In this document: piece after piece, positions 26,386 through 35,379 of the stretch
Position numbering within the stretch: position 1 is the stretch's first letter
Layout: the number at the start of each line of letters is the position of its first letter
DNA from: Flavobacterium fragile
GTDB taxonomy: Bacteria > Bacteroidota > Bacteroidia > Flavobacteriales > Flavobacteriaceae
Direction: 5' to 3'
Length of the DNA: 64,000 nucleotides
NCBI RefSeq assembly: GCF_023634865.1
Contig: NZ_JAMLJN010000009.1
Span: forward strand, 37,233 to 101,232
Notes under the pieces: model-generated
The model's database searches: none
What the model was told of the DNA's origin: nothing
The model's input: the letters and a program-made list of their open reading frames with translations, nothing else
Made by a program: the position numbers and the translations under genes

Positions 26386-26801
26386 AATTGCTCTCTTCCA
26401 GCAAAATGGAAAGCACCTTCAATAGCAGCATTTTCATCAGAATCTGAACCGTGAACTGCATTTTCTCCAATAGAAGTTGCGTATTTTTTACGGATAGTTC
26501 CTTCGGCAGCCTCAGCTGGATTAGTAGCACCAATCAATTTTCTAAAATCCTCAACAGCGTTGTCTTTTTCTAAAATAGCCGCCACAATTGGACCTCTAGT
26601 CATAAATTCTACTAACTCACCAAAAAATGGTCTTTCGCTGTGAACTGCGTAAAATTTCTGAGCATCAGCAACAGTTAATTGTGTTAATTTCATTGCTACA
26701 ATTCTGAAACCACCTTCAGTAATCATATTTAAAATTCCACCGATGTGTCCTTTTTCAACAGCATCTGGCTTAATCATAGTAAATGTTCTATTTGTTGCCA
26801 T
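26382..26801 (-). CDS. ndk: Nucleoside diphosphate kinase
   Basis: A 139-residue enzyme that exchanges gamma-phosphates between nucleoside di- and triphosphates. The N-terminus [19 protein letters not shown] and the active-site histidine in [12 protein letters not shown] are diagnostic. Length is normal. A TACTTTTG box at 26835-26828 (minus strand) is a likely -7 element, though no TTG stands at the expected spacing. Confidence 0.97.
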   Translation of the reverse strand: MATNRTFTMIKPDAVEKGHIGGILNMITEGGFRIVAMKLTQLTVADAQKFYAVHSERPFFGELVEFMTRGPIVAAILEKDNAVEDFRKLIGATNPAEAAEGTIRKKYATSIGENAVHGSDSDENAAIEGAFHFAGREQF

Positions 26802-26875
26802 TTTAATTTATTTATTTAATTTGGGTGCAAAAGTACGCTTTTTGTTTGAAATAGAGTTTCTGATTCTAAAAAATT

Positions 26876-26985
26876 TCAGGATCGAATCGTTCGGGAGTTT
26901 TTGTAATCCATATTCCTGCTTTCCGCACTACACGGTAGTTCGCTCCCATCAGGGCTAAAAGTGATTTTCGGCATTCTTGCAATTC
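26876..26985. repeat. Intergenic repeat-like stretch between ndk and bshC
   Basis: About 110 bases of higher GC content than the surroundings, including CCGCACTACACGGTAGTTCG with inverted arms (CTACACGGTAG) and CCCATCAGGGCTAAAAG. From memory this resembles dispersed elements found between flavobacterial genes. No open frame is supported. Confidence 0.4.
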
Positions 26986-26989
26986 TGAT

Positions 26990-28579
26990 TTACAAAGAAA
27001 TAATCGTAAATTCGTGTTCCAAAGGTTTTAATTTCTTAAATAGAACTGAAATTAATGTGTCTCCATAAGACTCATAAAAATCGGCAAAGTTATTTTTTCG
27101 CTCCTGTAAACTTTTCGATGGAAAAAGCGCATTTTGAATCGAAATGATTTGCTCTAAACGCGTATTTAAATTTCTTTTTTCAGCTTTTAATAAACGCTTT
27201 TCTAAAGTATCTAATCCCTTCAATTGTTTTATTTCCTGAGCTTTTACGGCTCCTATAAAAGATTTATCAGTTTGATTTGCTATGGTGTACAAATTTTCAA
27301 ATTGTTTTTTTAGAAATGTTTTTTGTTCGCTAAAATCAATAGTAAAACTGGAATATTCTTTTGTTTTTTTATTGATTAAATCTTCTTGCTTTTGGAAAAC
27401 ATCTGCCCAATTCAAACCTAATTTATCTAATTTTTCATGCTGCTTTTCGGTAGCTAGTAAAACAGAATTTCGAAGTAATAAAATTGGAAACGTAACGTGA
27501 TTCGCTTCAAAATTAGATTTCAATTCTAACCAATAGGCCAATTCACCTCCGCCGCCAATGTAGCAAAGATTAGGTAAAATTACTTCTTGGTACAAAGGGC
27601 GTAAAATTACATTCGGACTAAAACTCTTAGGATTGTTTTCTAGTTCGGTTAGTATTTCACTTTCTGAAAATGATAATTGCGTGTTATTGATTTTGTAATT
27701 TCCATTTTCAAAAACAATACGTTCTCTCAAATTATCTTGAATGTAAAACAAGTTAATTTCTCTTGGATTTACCTGAACATTATATTGTTCTAATATCGGA
27801 AGTGTTTCGTTTACCTTTTTAAAAGAAGTTTGCTGTAATAATTCTTTTTTAGCATACGGAATGAATAGATTTTTTAGTTCCAAATCATCACCATCAACTA
27901 TAATCAAGCCTTCATTTTTGAATAATTCATTCGCTAAAAAACGAGTGGCATCTGCTAAATTAGTATGCTCTAAATAGGATTTTTTAAATAATTCACGAAG
28001 ATAATTCGCATTGTTTCCTAAACCTAATTCACTTGAAAATTGTTCGAATACTACTTCTAATCCAGAAGTATTTAATCTACCAACCGGACCTTTACTCTCC
28101 TTTTTCCACTGGATTTTCTTGCCTTTGAAATTGAAAAAATTGATTTCATCAAAATCATGATCTTCAGTCGCCATCCAATACACAGGAACAAAATTATGTT
28201 TTGGATAAGCCGTTTTTAATTCTTTCGCTAAATTAATTACCGAAACAATTTTATATATAAAATACAAAGGACCAGTAAACAAATTCAACTGATGACCAGT
28301 GGTAATGGTAAAGGTTTTTGAATCTTTTAAAAGTTCAAGATTAGTTGAAGTAGTTTTAGAAATATCAATTTTTTCATATTGATTTGCTAATGCTTTTACT
28401 AAAATTTCACGGTTTTCAATTGGGAAATTATTACTTTTTTCCTCTATTTGAAGTCCAAAATTTTCCATTGTTGGAAACCGATTGTACAACGTTTTTAATT
28501 CAGCCTTTTGGTCTAAATAATCTACGATTAGTTTTGAAAAATATCCCGAATTTTGATACGTAATACAGTCGCTTGGCAT
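26990..28579 (-). CDS. bshC: Bacillithiol biosynthesis cysteine-adding enzyme BshC
   Basis: A 529-residue protein of the BshC family, which adds cysteine to glucosamine-malate to finish bacillithiol, the low-molecular-weight thiol of Firmicutes and many Bacteroidota. The Rossmann-like core shows TTGHQLNLFTGPLYFIYKI, VPVYWMATEDHDFDEINFF, the WKKESKGPVGRLNT segment and CYIGGGGELAYWL, all conserved; a C-terminal coiled coil follows (about 385-470). bshA and bshB are not in the window. The start MPSDCITYQNSGYFS is the family start. Confidence 0.94.
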   Translation of the reverse strand: MPSDCITYQNSGYFSKLIVDYLDQKAELKTLYNRFPTMENFGLQIEEKSNNFPIENREILVKALANQYEKIDISKTTSTNLELLKDSKTFTITTGHQLNLFTGPLYFIYKIVSVINLAKELKTAYPKHNFVPVYWMATEDHDFDEINFFNFKGKKIQWKKESKGPVGRLNTSGLEVVFEQFSSELGLGNNANYLRELFKKSYLEHTNLADATRFLANELFKNEGLIIVDGDDLELKNLFIPYAKKELLQQTSFKKVNETLPILEQYNVQVNPREINLFYIQDNLRERIVFENGNYKINNTQLSFSESEILTELENNPKSFSPNVILRPLYQEVILPNLCYIGGGGELAYWLELKSNFEANHVTFPILLLRNSVLLATEKQHEKLDKLGLNWADVFQKQEDLINKKTKEYSSFTIDFSEQKTFLKKQFENLYTIANQTDKSFIGAVKAQEIKQLKGLDTLEKRLLKAEKRNLNTRLEQIISIQNALFPSKSLQERKNNFADFYESYGDTLISVLFKKLKPLEHEFTIISL

Positions 28580-28686
28580 TTTGACAATTTTTTTGCTAAA
28601 ATAGTAAATTTCTACATTTTCTAATCGTATTTAACAAGGAGTTAGGATTTGATAAAAAGCCTTACTTTTGCAAAAACAAATCAACT

Positions 28687-30906
28687 TTGAAAGACATTCT
28701 TTTAATCACACCGCCTTTTACCCAACTGAATACACCGTATCCAGCAACGGCTTATTTGAAAGGTTTTCTGAATACCAAAAATATTTTGGCTTACCAAACG
28801 GATTTAGGTATTGAAGTGATTTTAGATATGTTCTCCAAAAAAGGTCTAACCGAGATTTTTTGTCACATCGAGCGTAGTCGAGATGCAGATTCTCCCAACT
28901 CCCAACTTCTAACTTCTAACTCCCAAAGAATTTATTCGCTAAAATACGATTACATCAAAACAATCGATGTTGTAATTGCTTTTCTTCAAGGGAAAAATCC
29001 ATCATTGGCAAGACAAATCTGTTCAGGGAATTTTTTACCTGAAGCGTCTCGTTTTGATCAATTAGATGACATGGAATTTGCTTTTGGTTCGATGGGAATG
29101 CAAGATAAAGCGAAACATTTAGCCACTTTATATCTTGAAGATTTATCTGATTTTATTGTAGAATGTGTCGATGAAAATTTCGGATTTAGTCGCTATGCAG
29201 AACGTTTGGGACGAAGTGCAAATTCGTTTGATGAGTTGTATGATCATTTACAAAATGAACTGACTTTCATTGACGAAATCACCATCCAAATTCTTAAGCA
29301 ACGAATTGAAAATGTACAACCTAAATTAATCTGTTTTTCCGTTCCATTTCCCGGGAATTTATATAGTGCATTCCGTTGTGCTCAATTCATAAAAGCTAAT
29401 TTTACAAATATCAAAACCGCAATGGGCGGCGGTTTTCCAAATACAGAACTTCGTGAATTAAAAGACAAACGCGTTTTTGAGTTCTTCGATTTTATTACTT
29501 TAGATGATGGAGAATTACCTATCGAACTATTAATTAATCACGTTTTAAATTCCCCTCCTTTGGAGGGGTTAGGGGAGGCTAAACGAACTTTTCTTTTAGA
29601 AAATAACCAAGTCGTCTATAAAAACAATTCCACTCGCCACGATTACAAACAAAGTGAAGTAGGAACTCCGGATTATACCGATTTATTGTTAGACAAATAC
29701 ATTTCTGTAATCGAAGTAGCCAATCCTATGCACAGTTTGTGGAGCGATGGTCGTTGGAATAAGCTTACTATGGCGCATGGTTGTTATTGGGGGAAATGTA
29801 CTTTTTGTGATATTTCTCTCGATTACATTAAGTTGTATGAACCTATCGCAGCCAAAATTTTAGTAGATAGAATGGAAGAGCTAATCACTCAAACGGGCGA
29901 AAACGGATTCCATTTTGTAGATGAAGCGGCTCCTCCAGCTTTAATGCGAGAAGTGGCTTTGGAAATTATCAAACGAAAATTAGTGGTGACCTGGTGGACC
30001 AACATTCGTTTTGAGAAAAGTTTCACTGCTGATTTGTGTTTGTTACTAAAAGAATCGGGTTGTATTGCGGTTTCAGGTGGATTGGAAGTTGCTTCAGACC
30101 GACTTTTAGAGCTAATCAAAAAAGGAGTAACTGTCGAACAAGTAGCGCAAGTAACCCGAAATTTCACCGAATCCGGAATTATGGTTCATGCCTATTTGAT
30201 GTACGGTTATCCAACACAAACCATTCAAGAAACGGTGGATAGTTTGGAAATGGTGCGTCAATTATTTGAATTGGGTGTTTTACAAAGTGGTTTTTGGCAT
30301 CAATTTGCTATGACTGCACATTCACCTGTGGGAATGTTTCCTGAAGAATTCGGAGTAATTCCGGAGCAAAATGAAATTATGTTTGCTAATAACGACATTA
30401 ATTTCAAAGATAAAACGGGTATCAATCACGATAAATTCAGCTTCGGATTAAAAAAATCGTTATTCAATTACATGCACGGAATCTGTTTTGATTACGACTT
30501 GCAAGATTGGTTCGATTTCAAAATTCCAAAAACTAAAATTCCTTCTGATTTTATTTATAATTGCCTGGAAAAAGAACAAAATTTCACCACTAAACCCAAT
30601 GCAAAAATAGTTTGGCTAGGAGGAACACCTCAAGCCGAAATCTTTACTAAATCTAAAAAAGGAAAAAGCTGGGAAATGATGAAATTAACATTTTATAATA
30701 AAACTCAAACCTTTGATATTTCGGTAAATGCCGAAGAGGGGAAATGGTTGGTCATAACTTTAGAGAGAATTTCAGTTTATTCCGATAATAAAGTAACTTT
30801 TGCTCAATTGAAAACCGATTTTGAACAAAAATGGGAGGATTTTGAATTGTTTTGGTATTCAAAACCCATTTTGACCTTAAGACAATTTGGTTTATTAACC
30901 TTGTAA
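28687..30906 (+). CDS. B12-binding domain radical SAM protein
   Basis: A 739-residue protein. The N-terminal half carries a degenerate cobalamin-binding-like region; the radical SAM domain has the cluster motif CYWGKCTFC at 366-374, spaced Cx4CxxC. Later elements are HFVDEAAPPALM and GLEVASDRLLELIKKGVT. The reaction is unknown. The start codon is TTG, with TACTTTTG (28663-28670) just upstream. Two repeat-derived stretches are in frame: residues about 59-80 (CHIERSRDADSPNSQLLTSN) and 289-298 (SPPLEGLGEA). Both sit between conserved blocks and keep the frame open. Confidence 0.88.
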   Translation: MKDILLITPPFTQLNTPYPATAYLKGFLNTKNILAYQTDLGIEVILDMFSKKGLTEIFCHIERSRDADSPNSQLLTSNSQRIYSLKYDYIKTIDVVIAFLQGKNPSLARQICSGNFLPEASRFDQLDDMEFAFGSMGMQDKAKHLATLYLEDLSDFIVECVDENFGFSRYAERLGRSANSFDELYDHLQNELTFIDEITIQILKQRIENVQPKLICFSVPFPGNLYSAFRCAQFIKANFTNIKTAMGGGFPNTELRELKDKRVFEFFDFITLDDGELPIELLINHVLNSPPLEGLGEAKRTFLLENNQVVYKNNSTRHDYKQSEVGTPDYTDLLLDKYISVIEVANPMHSLWSDGRWNKLTMAHGCYWGKCTFCDISLDYIKLYEPIAAKILVDRMEELITQTGENGFHFVDEAAPPALMREVALEIIKRKLVVTWWTNIRFEKSFTADLCLLLKESGCIAVSGGLEVASDRLLELIKKGVTVEQVAQVTRNFTESGIMVHAYLMYGYPTQTIQETVDSLEMVRQLFELGVLQSGFWHQFAMTAHSPVGMFPEEFGVIPEQNEIMFANNDINFKDKTGINHDKFSFGLKKSLFNYMHGICFDYDLQDWFDFKIPKTKIPSDFIYNCLEKEQNFTTKPNAKIVWLGGTPQAEIFTKSKKGKSWEMMKLTFYNKTQTFDISVNAEEGKWLVITLERISVYSDNKVTFAQLKTDFEQKWEDFELFWYSKPILTLRQFGLLTL
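28861..28925. repeat. Repeat-derived insert 1 in the radical SAM gene
   Basis: TGTCACATCGAGCGTAGTCGAGA matches the intergenic repeat at 11777-11799 (reverse strand) at 19 of 23 bases. It is followed by short tandem words CTCCCAA/CTTCTAA, and the whole is read in frame. Confidence 0.65.
29551..29578. repeat. Repeat-derived insert 2 in the radical SAM gene
   Basis: CCCCTCCTTTGGAGGGG with a following GGGGAGG tail is 64% GC in an AT-rich gene and forms a hairpin. It resembles, from memory, a dispersed GC-rich palindrome common between genes in Bacteroidota, and here encodes SPPLEGLGE. Confidence 0.6.
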
Positions 30907-30949
30907 AACCTATAGTATTTTTACAAATTTTATGAGATTTGGTATTCAC

Positions 30950-30961
30950 GAAAACGTTTTC
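30950..30961. promoter_or_regulatory. Palindrome upstream of the carboxylase operon
   Basis: GAAAACGTTTTC is a perfect 12-bp palindrome 36 bases before the biotin carrier gene. It could be an operator; this is only a guess from position and symmetry. Confidence 0.3.
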
Positions 30962-30997
30962 TTTTCGTAAGTTTACAACCACTAAAAAAAATCTCAT

Positions 30998-31483
30998 ATG
31001 AGCGCAAATTATAAACTTTTAGTTAACAATTCTGCTTCGTTTGAAGTTACTGAAAATGATCTTCAAAAATTAGATGCCGTAAAGGTAGAAGCAACAAAGT
31101 TTCATGTACTAAAAGATAATACACCTTACAAAGCTGAACTTGTATCGGCCGATTTTATTTCCAAAAAATATACCGTTAAAGTAAACAACAACACCTATGA
31201 AGTGGCGATTTCAGATGCTTTACATGAATTAATCAAAAGTATGGGTATTGAAACGGGTAAAGCAAAAGTAGTGAACGCTATTAAAGCGCCAATGCCAGGT
31301 TTGATTTTAGAAATCAATGTTTCGGTTGGACAAGAAGTAAAAGAAAACGATCCTTTATTGATTTTGGAAGCCATGAAGATGGAGAATTCTTTCCTATCGC
31401 CTAGAGATGGGGTTATCAAATCAATCGCAGTTGAAAAAGGAAATGCTGTAGATAAAGGACAATTGTTAATTGAATTCGAATAA
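30998..31483 (+). CDS. Biotin carboxyl carrier protein of an acyl-CoA carboxylase
   Basis: A 161-residue protein with the biotinyl domain in its C-terminal 75 residues. The biotinylated lysine is in LEAMKMEN, preceded by APMPGLILEINV. The N-terminal half is a less conserved strand-rich region that probably binds the partner subunits. It starts a three-gene operon with the biotin carboxylase (starting one base after its stop) and the carboxyltransferase, which together carboxylate propionyl-CoA or a similar substrate. Confidence 0.93.
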   Translation: MSANYKLLVNNSASFEVTENDLQKLDAVKVEATKFHVLKDNTPYKAELVSADFISKKYTVKVNNNTYEVAISDALHELIKSMGIETGKAKVVNAIKAPMPGLILEINVSVGQEVKENDPLLILEAMKMENSFLSPRDGVIKSIAVEKGNAVDKGQLLIEFE

Positions 31484-31484
31484 G

Positions 31485-32933
31485 ATGAAAGAAATTAAGA
31501 AAATATTAGTTGCTAATCGTGGTGAAATTGCTATTAGAGTAATGAAAACCGCAAAAAAAATGGGAATCAAAACGGTGGCGGTTTATTCTTCTGCCGATAG
31601 AAATGCATTACATGTTAAATATGCGGATGAAGCGGTTTTAATTGGAGAAGCAGCGTCAAGCCAATCCTATTTGCGTGGTGATAAAATCATTGAAGTTTGT
31701 AAAGAATTAGGAGTTGATGCCGTGCATCCGGGTTACGGATTTTTAAGTGAAAACTCATCTTTCGCAGAAGCTTGTGAAAAAAACAACATCATTTTTATCG
31801 GACCAAAGTCGAAAGCGATTGAGATGATGGGAAGTAAGTTAGCAGCAAAAGATGCGGTCAAGGCTTACGGAATCCCTATGGTTCCTGGAACTGAAGATGC
31901 TATTACTGATATCGAAGCAGCAAAGAAAATTGCAACAGACATTGGTTTCCCAATTCTAATCAAAGCATCAGCTGGTGGTGGAGGAAAAGGAATGCGTGTG
32001 GTGGAAAAAGCAGAAGATTTCGTTTCACAAATGGACAGAGCGATTTCAGAAGCAACAAACGCTTTTGGAGACGGTTCGGTTTTTATTGAGAAATATGTTA
32101 CCAAACCACGTCACATCGAAATTCAAGTAATGGCAGACAGTCATGGAAATATTATTTATGTTTTCGAAAGAGAATGTAGTATCCAACGCCGTCACCAAAA
32201 AGTGGTGGAAGAAGCACCATCTGCTATTTTAACTCCAGAAAAACGAAAAGAAATGGGTGAGGCTGCGGTTAAAGTAGCAAAAGCTTGTGATTATTTAGGA
32301 GCAGGAACAGTTGAGTTTCTGATGGATGGGGATCATAATTTCTACTTCTTAGAAATGAATACCCGTTTGCAAGTAGAACACCCAGTTTCAGAATTAATTT
32401 CAGGATTGGATTTAGTGGAATTGCAAATTCGCGTAGCTCGTGGTGAAGCGTTGCCAATGAAACAAGAAGACTTACAAATTAAAGGTCACGCTATGGAACT
32501 TCGTGTATATGCCGAAGATCCAATGAATGATTTCTTACCTAATGTTGGTACTTTAGTTAAATATCAATTACCTGTTGGAGAAGGAATTCGTGTAGATAAC
32601 GGAATCGAAGAAGGAATGGATGTACCGATTTATTACGATCCAATGCTGTCAAAATTGATTACCTACGGAAATACGCGCGAAGAATCTATTGAATTGATGA
32701 TTAAAGCAATTGATAATTATTTGGTGGAAGGTGTAGCGACCACTTTACCTTTCGGGAAATTTGTTATGGAGCACGAAGCCTTCCGTTCAGGAGATTTCGA
32801 TACCGGATTTGTGAAAGCGTATTACGATGCTGAAAAACTAAAATCAAAATTAGATACCGAAGCCGAAATCGCCGCTATGATTGCATTTCAACAATACGTA
32901 GAAGATCAAAAAGTATTACGATTACCAAATTAA
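31485..32933 (+). CDS. pccA: Biotin carboxylase subunit of an acyl-CoA carboxylase
   Basis: A 482-residue ATP-grasp enzyme that carboxylates the carrier's biotin. IKKILVANRGEIAIRV at the start, HPGYGFLSENSSFA, the ATP loop KASAGGGGKGMRVV, and EMNTRLQVEHPVSE are all present. The start MKEIKKILVANRG at 31485 is preferred; an upstream codon overlapping the carrier gene would add five residues. The subunit is separate from the carrier, unlike the fused PccA of many proteobacteria. Assignment to propionyl-CoA rather than acetyl-CoA rests on the carboxyltransferase and the B12 genes nearby. Confidence 0.94.
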   Translation: MKEIKKILVANRGEIAIRVMKTAKKMGIKTVAVYSSADRNALHVKYADEAVLIGEAASSQSYLRGDKIIEVCKELGVDAVHPGYGFLSENSSFAEACEKNNIIFIGPKSKAIEMMGSKLAAKDAVKAYGIPMVPGTEDAITDIEAAKKIATDIGFPILIKASAGGGGKGMRVVEKAEDFVSQMDRAISEATNAFGDGSVFIEKYVTKPRHIEIQVMADSHGNIIYVFERECSIQRRHQKVVEEAPSAILTPEKRKEMGEAAVKVAKACDYLGAGTVEFLMDGDHNFYFLEMNTRLQVEHPVSELISGLDLVELQIRVARGEALPMKQEDLQIKGHAMELRVYAEDPMNDFLPNVGTLVKYQLPVGEGIRVDNGIEEGMDVPIYYDPMLSKLITYGNTREESIELMIKAIDNYLVEGVATTLPFGKFVMEHEAFRSGDFDTGFVKAYYDAEKLKSKLDTEAEIAAMIAFQQYVEDQKVLRLPN

Positions 32934-32975
32934 TTGGCACATCGACAAATTGTCTAATTGACTCATTGAAAGAAA

Positions 32976-34517
32976 ATGGAAGATAAAATCAAAATATTAA
33001 ATGATAAAATCGCTTTAGCCAAATTAGGTGGAGGCGAAAAAAGAATAGCAGCACTTCACGCTAAAAAACGATTAACAGCAAGAGAACGCGTCGAATATTT
33101 GTTAGACGAAGGTTCGTTTGAAGAAATCGGAATGTTGGTAACACACCGTACTACCGATTTCGGAATGGAAAAAGAAATCATTTATGGAGATGGAGTAGTA
33201 ACAGGATACGGAACCATCAACGGAAGATTAGTATATGTTTTTGCTCAAGATTTCACGGTTTTCGGAGGTTCATTATCAGAAACTCATGCCGAGAAAATCT
33301 GTAAAGTAATGGATATGGCAGTGAAGAATGGCGCTCCAATGATTGGATTAAACGATTCGGGTGGAGCTCGTATTCAGGAAGGGGTTCGTTCCCTTGGTGG
33401 ATATGCCGATATTTTCTACAGAAATGTTCAAGCTTCTGGAGTAATTCCTCAAATCTCAGCTATTATGGGACCATGTGCTGGTGGAGCCGTTTATTCTCCA
33501 GCGATGACCGATTTTACCATGATGGTAGAAAACAACAGTTACATGTTCGTAACCGGACCAAACGTTGTGAAAACCGTTACAAATGAAGAAGTAACTTCAG
33601 AAGAATTAGGTGGAGCAGCTACTCACGCCTCAAAATCGGGAGTTTGTCATATTACGTCTCCAAATGGTGTAGAATGTTTGGAAGATATTAAACGATTACT
33701 GAGTTATATTCCTCAAAATAATAGAGAAACAACTCCAAAATTACCTTATGAGTTTCAAGATGAGATTCGAGAACAATTAGACACACTTGTGCCTGACAGC
33801 GCCAATAAACCATACGATATGCACGAAGTAATCAGCGGAATTATCGATGAAGATTCGTTCTTTGAAATTCATAAAGATTTTGCTGAAAATATTATTGTTG
33901 GTTTTGCTCGTTTAGGTGGTAGAAGTATCGGAATTGTTGCCAACCAACCAATGGTTTTAGCTGGTTGTTTAGATGTAAACAGTTCGATTAAAGCAGCTCG
34001 TTTTGTTCGTTTTTGTGATTGTTTTAATATTCCTTTATTAGTATTGGAAGATGTACCAGGTTTCTTACCTGGAACCGATCAAGAATGGAACGGAATCATC
34101 ACGCATGGAGCAAAATTATTATACGCATTTAGCGAGGCGACAGTTCCAAGAGTTACTGTAATTACTCGTAAAGCATATGGTGGAGCTTATGACGTAATGA
34201 ATTCAAAACATATTGGTGCTGATATGAATTTTGCTTGGCCAAGTGCCGAAATTGCCGTAATGGGAGCAAAAGGCGCATCAGAAATTATCTTCAAAAAAGA
34301 AATTAGCGAAGCAGCTGACCCGGTAGCAAAATTAGCAGAAAAAGAAGCAGAATATGCGGAATTATTTGCAAATCCTTACACAGCAGCACAACGTGGTTTT
34401 ATTGACGAAGTAATTTTACCAAGAGATACAAGAAGAAAATTAATAAAAGCGTTTAGTATGTTAGAAAACAAAGTTGTTGATACACCAAAACGTAAACACG
34501 GAAATATTCCTTTGTAA
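32976..34517 (+). CDS. pccB: Acyl-CoA carboxylase carboxyltransferase (propionyl-CoA carboxylase beta)
   Basis: A 513-residue carboxyltransferase with the two-part crotonase-like fold. The acyl-CoA region has [16 protein letters not shown] and [16 protein letters not shown]; the carboxybiotin region has [29 protein letters not shown] and the [17 protein letters not shown] ending. This is the PccB type that forms methylmalonyl-CoA, which MeaB and the adenosyltransferase elsewhere in the window help to isomerise. It follows the biotin carboxylase after a 42-base gap containing a weak repeat (GACAAATTGTC). Confidence 0.93.
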   Translation: MEDKIKILNDKIALAKLGGGEKRIAALHAKKRLTARERVEYLLDEGSFEEIGMLVTHRTTDFGMEKEIIYGDGVVTGYGTINGRLVYVFAQDFTVFGGSLSETHAEKICKVMDMAVKNGAPMIGLNDSGGARIQEGVRSLGGYADIFYRNVQASGVIPQISAIMGPCAGGAVYSPAMTDFTMMVENNSYMFVTGPNVVKTVTNEEVTSEELGGAATHASKSGVCHITSPNGVECLEDIKRLLSYIPQNNRETTPKLPYEFQDEIREQLDTLVPDSANKPYDMHEVISGIIDEDSFFEIHKDFAENIIVGFARLGGRSIGIVANQPMVLAGCLDVNSSIKAARFVRFCDCFNIPLLVLEDVPGFLPGTDQEWNGIITHGAKLLYAFSEATVPRVTVITRKAYGGAYDVMNSKHIGADMNFAWPSAEIAVMGAKGASEIIFKKEISEAADPVAKLAEKEAEYAELFANPYTAAQRGFIDEVILPRDTRRKLIKAFSMLENKVVDTPKRKHGNIPL

Positions 34518-34518
34518 T

Positions 34519-34548
34519 AAAAAGGCCGACTAAATGTCGGTCTTTTTA
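34519..34548. terminator. Terminator of the carboxylase operon
   Basis: AAAGGCCGAC and GTCGGTCTTT pair with one G-U around TAAAT, followed by T residues. The convergent DUF6787 gene ends inside the hairpin. Confidence 0.8.
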
Positions 34549-34868
34549 TTTAATTTTGAATCAATATATTCTCCAATGAAGCCTAACTTCATTCGGTCAA
34601 GCATTTTCTTTTCAAAATCCCAAAAGAAATTAAATTGCCCGAAAAGCGCACCTATCAAAACAAGTAATACTTGATAAGCTGGAAATATAATTATCAACCT
34701 CACTGGCCAATAAATCCAAAGCGATAGATTTTCTTTGGTTATGTGAAGAAAATCTGTTAATGGCTTAGACAAGTAAGCTGCGGTAGAACCTGTTATTGCA
34801 AATACAATGAAAATTATGGTTAATTGCCAGTTTGAAGTTACCTTCCAACGTTCTTTAAGTTTTTTCAT
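34530..34868 (-). CDS. DUF6787 family small membrane protein
   Basis: A 112-residue protein with two or three hydrophobic segments (about 14-34, 50-64 and 64-80) and a conserved ending FNFFWDFEKKMLDRMKLGF. The pattern agrees with what I recall of the Bacteroidota DUF6787 family. It follows the DUF6146 lipoprotein gene by 4 bases and is co-transcribed with it. The function is unknown. Confidence 0.8.
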   Translation of the reverse strand: MKKLKERWKVTSNWQLTIIFIVFAITGSTAAYLSKPLTDFLHITKENLSLWIYWPVRLIIIFPAYQVLLVLIGALFGQFNFFWDFEKKMLDRMKLGFIGEYIDSKLNKKTDI

Positions 34869-34872
34869 AAAA

Positions 34873-35304
34873 TTAAATTCTTGGGGTAAACCCTCCTAAT
34901 TTTTGATTATGGGTAAGTTGAAAGTAGACTAAATAATTGTATAACATGTAGTTAACTTCATATCCGTAATCTACATTTTGTTGATAATCAATTGTCATTC
35001 CATATAAATTAGGGTCATATTGAAATGAAAGCGTGGCTCTTCTGTTCCATTCTGTAACCCAAACTCTATTTCTTGATTCTAAGAAAGATTGAGAATAATA
35101 ATTTCTTGGTTTTGCAAAACTATTAAACCAAGAAGTAAAACCACTATCTATGATTAGAATTTCATATTCGATTTTGTCATTAGCAATACGAATTGTATCG
35201 CTTTCTAATTTTGGTTTATCCTTGAATTTGTTTTCATTGTGCATACTAGTACAAGCTGTTAAAGCAGAAAATCCAACGAATAATAGCAAAACAATTTGTT
35301 TCAT
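34873..35304 (-). CDS. DUF6146 family lipoprotein
   Basis: A 143-residue protein starting MKQIVLLLFVGFSALTAC, with a lipobox cysteine at 18. The mature part has the conserved FTSWFNSFAKPRNYYSQSFL and RNRVWVTEWNRRA segments of DUF6146. The start at 35304 is chosen because it places the signal at the N-terminus; an upstream in-frame start would spoil it. It probably sits in the periplasmic face or outer membrane. The function is unknown. Confidence 0.85.
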   Translation of the reverse strand: MKQIVLLLFVGFSALTACTSMHNENKFKDKPKLESDTIRIANDKIEYEILIIDSGFTSWFNSFAKPRNYYSQSFLESRNRVWVTEWNRRATLSFQYDPNLYGMTIDYQQNVDYGYEVNYMLYNYLVYFQLTHNQKLGGFTPRI

Positions 35305-35326
35305 AGTCCAAAAATAAAGTATAAAG

Positions 35327-35358
35327 ATAAAAAAAAGCACCGATTAAATCGATGCTTT
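35327..35358 (-). terminator. Terminator of the serine synthesis genes
   Basis: On the minus strand AAAAGCATCGATT pairs with AATCGGTGCTTTT (one G-U), followed by a T-run, 22 bases past the serA stop. Confidence 0.75.
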
Positions 35359-35379
35359 TAACATTTTCAAGTATTTCGA

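Noticed and set aside
31470..31484. Upstream start of the biotin carboxylase overlapping the carrier gene
   Set aside because: The conserved family N-terminus starts at the ATG at 31485; the extra five residues are not conserved.
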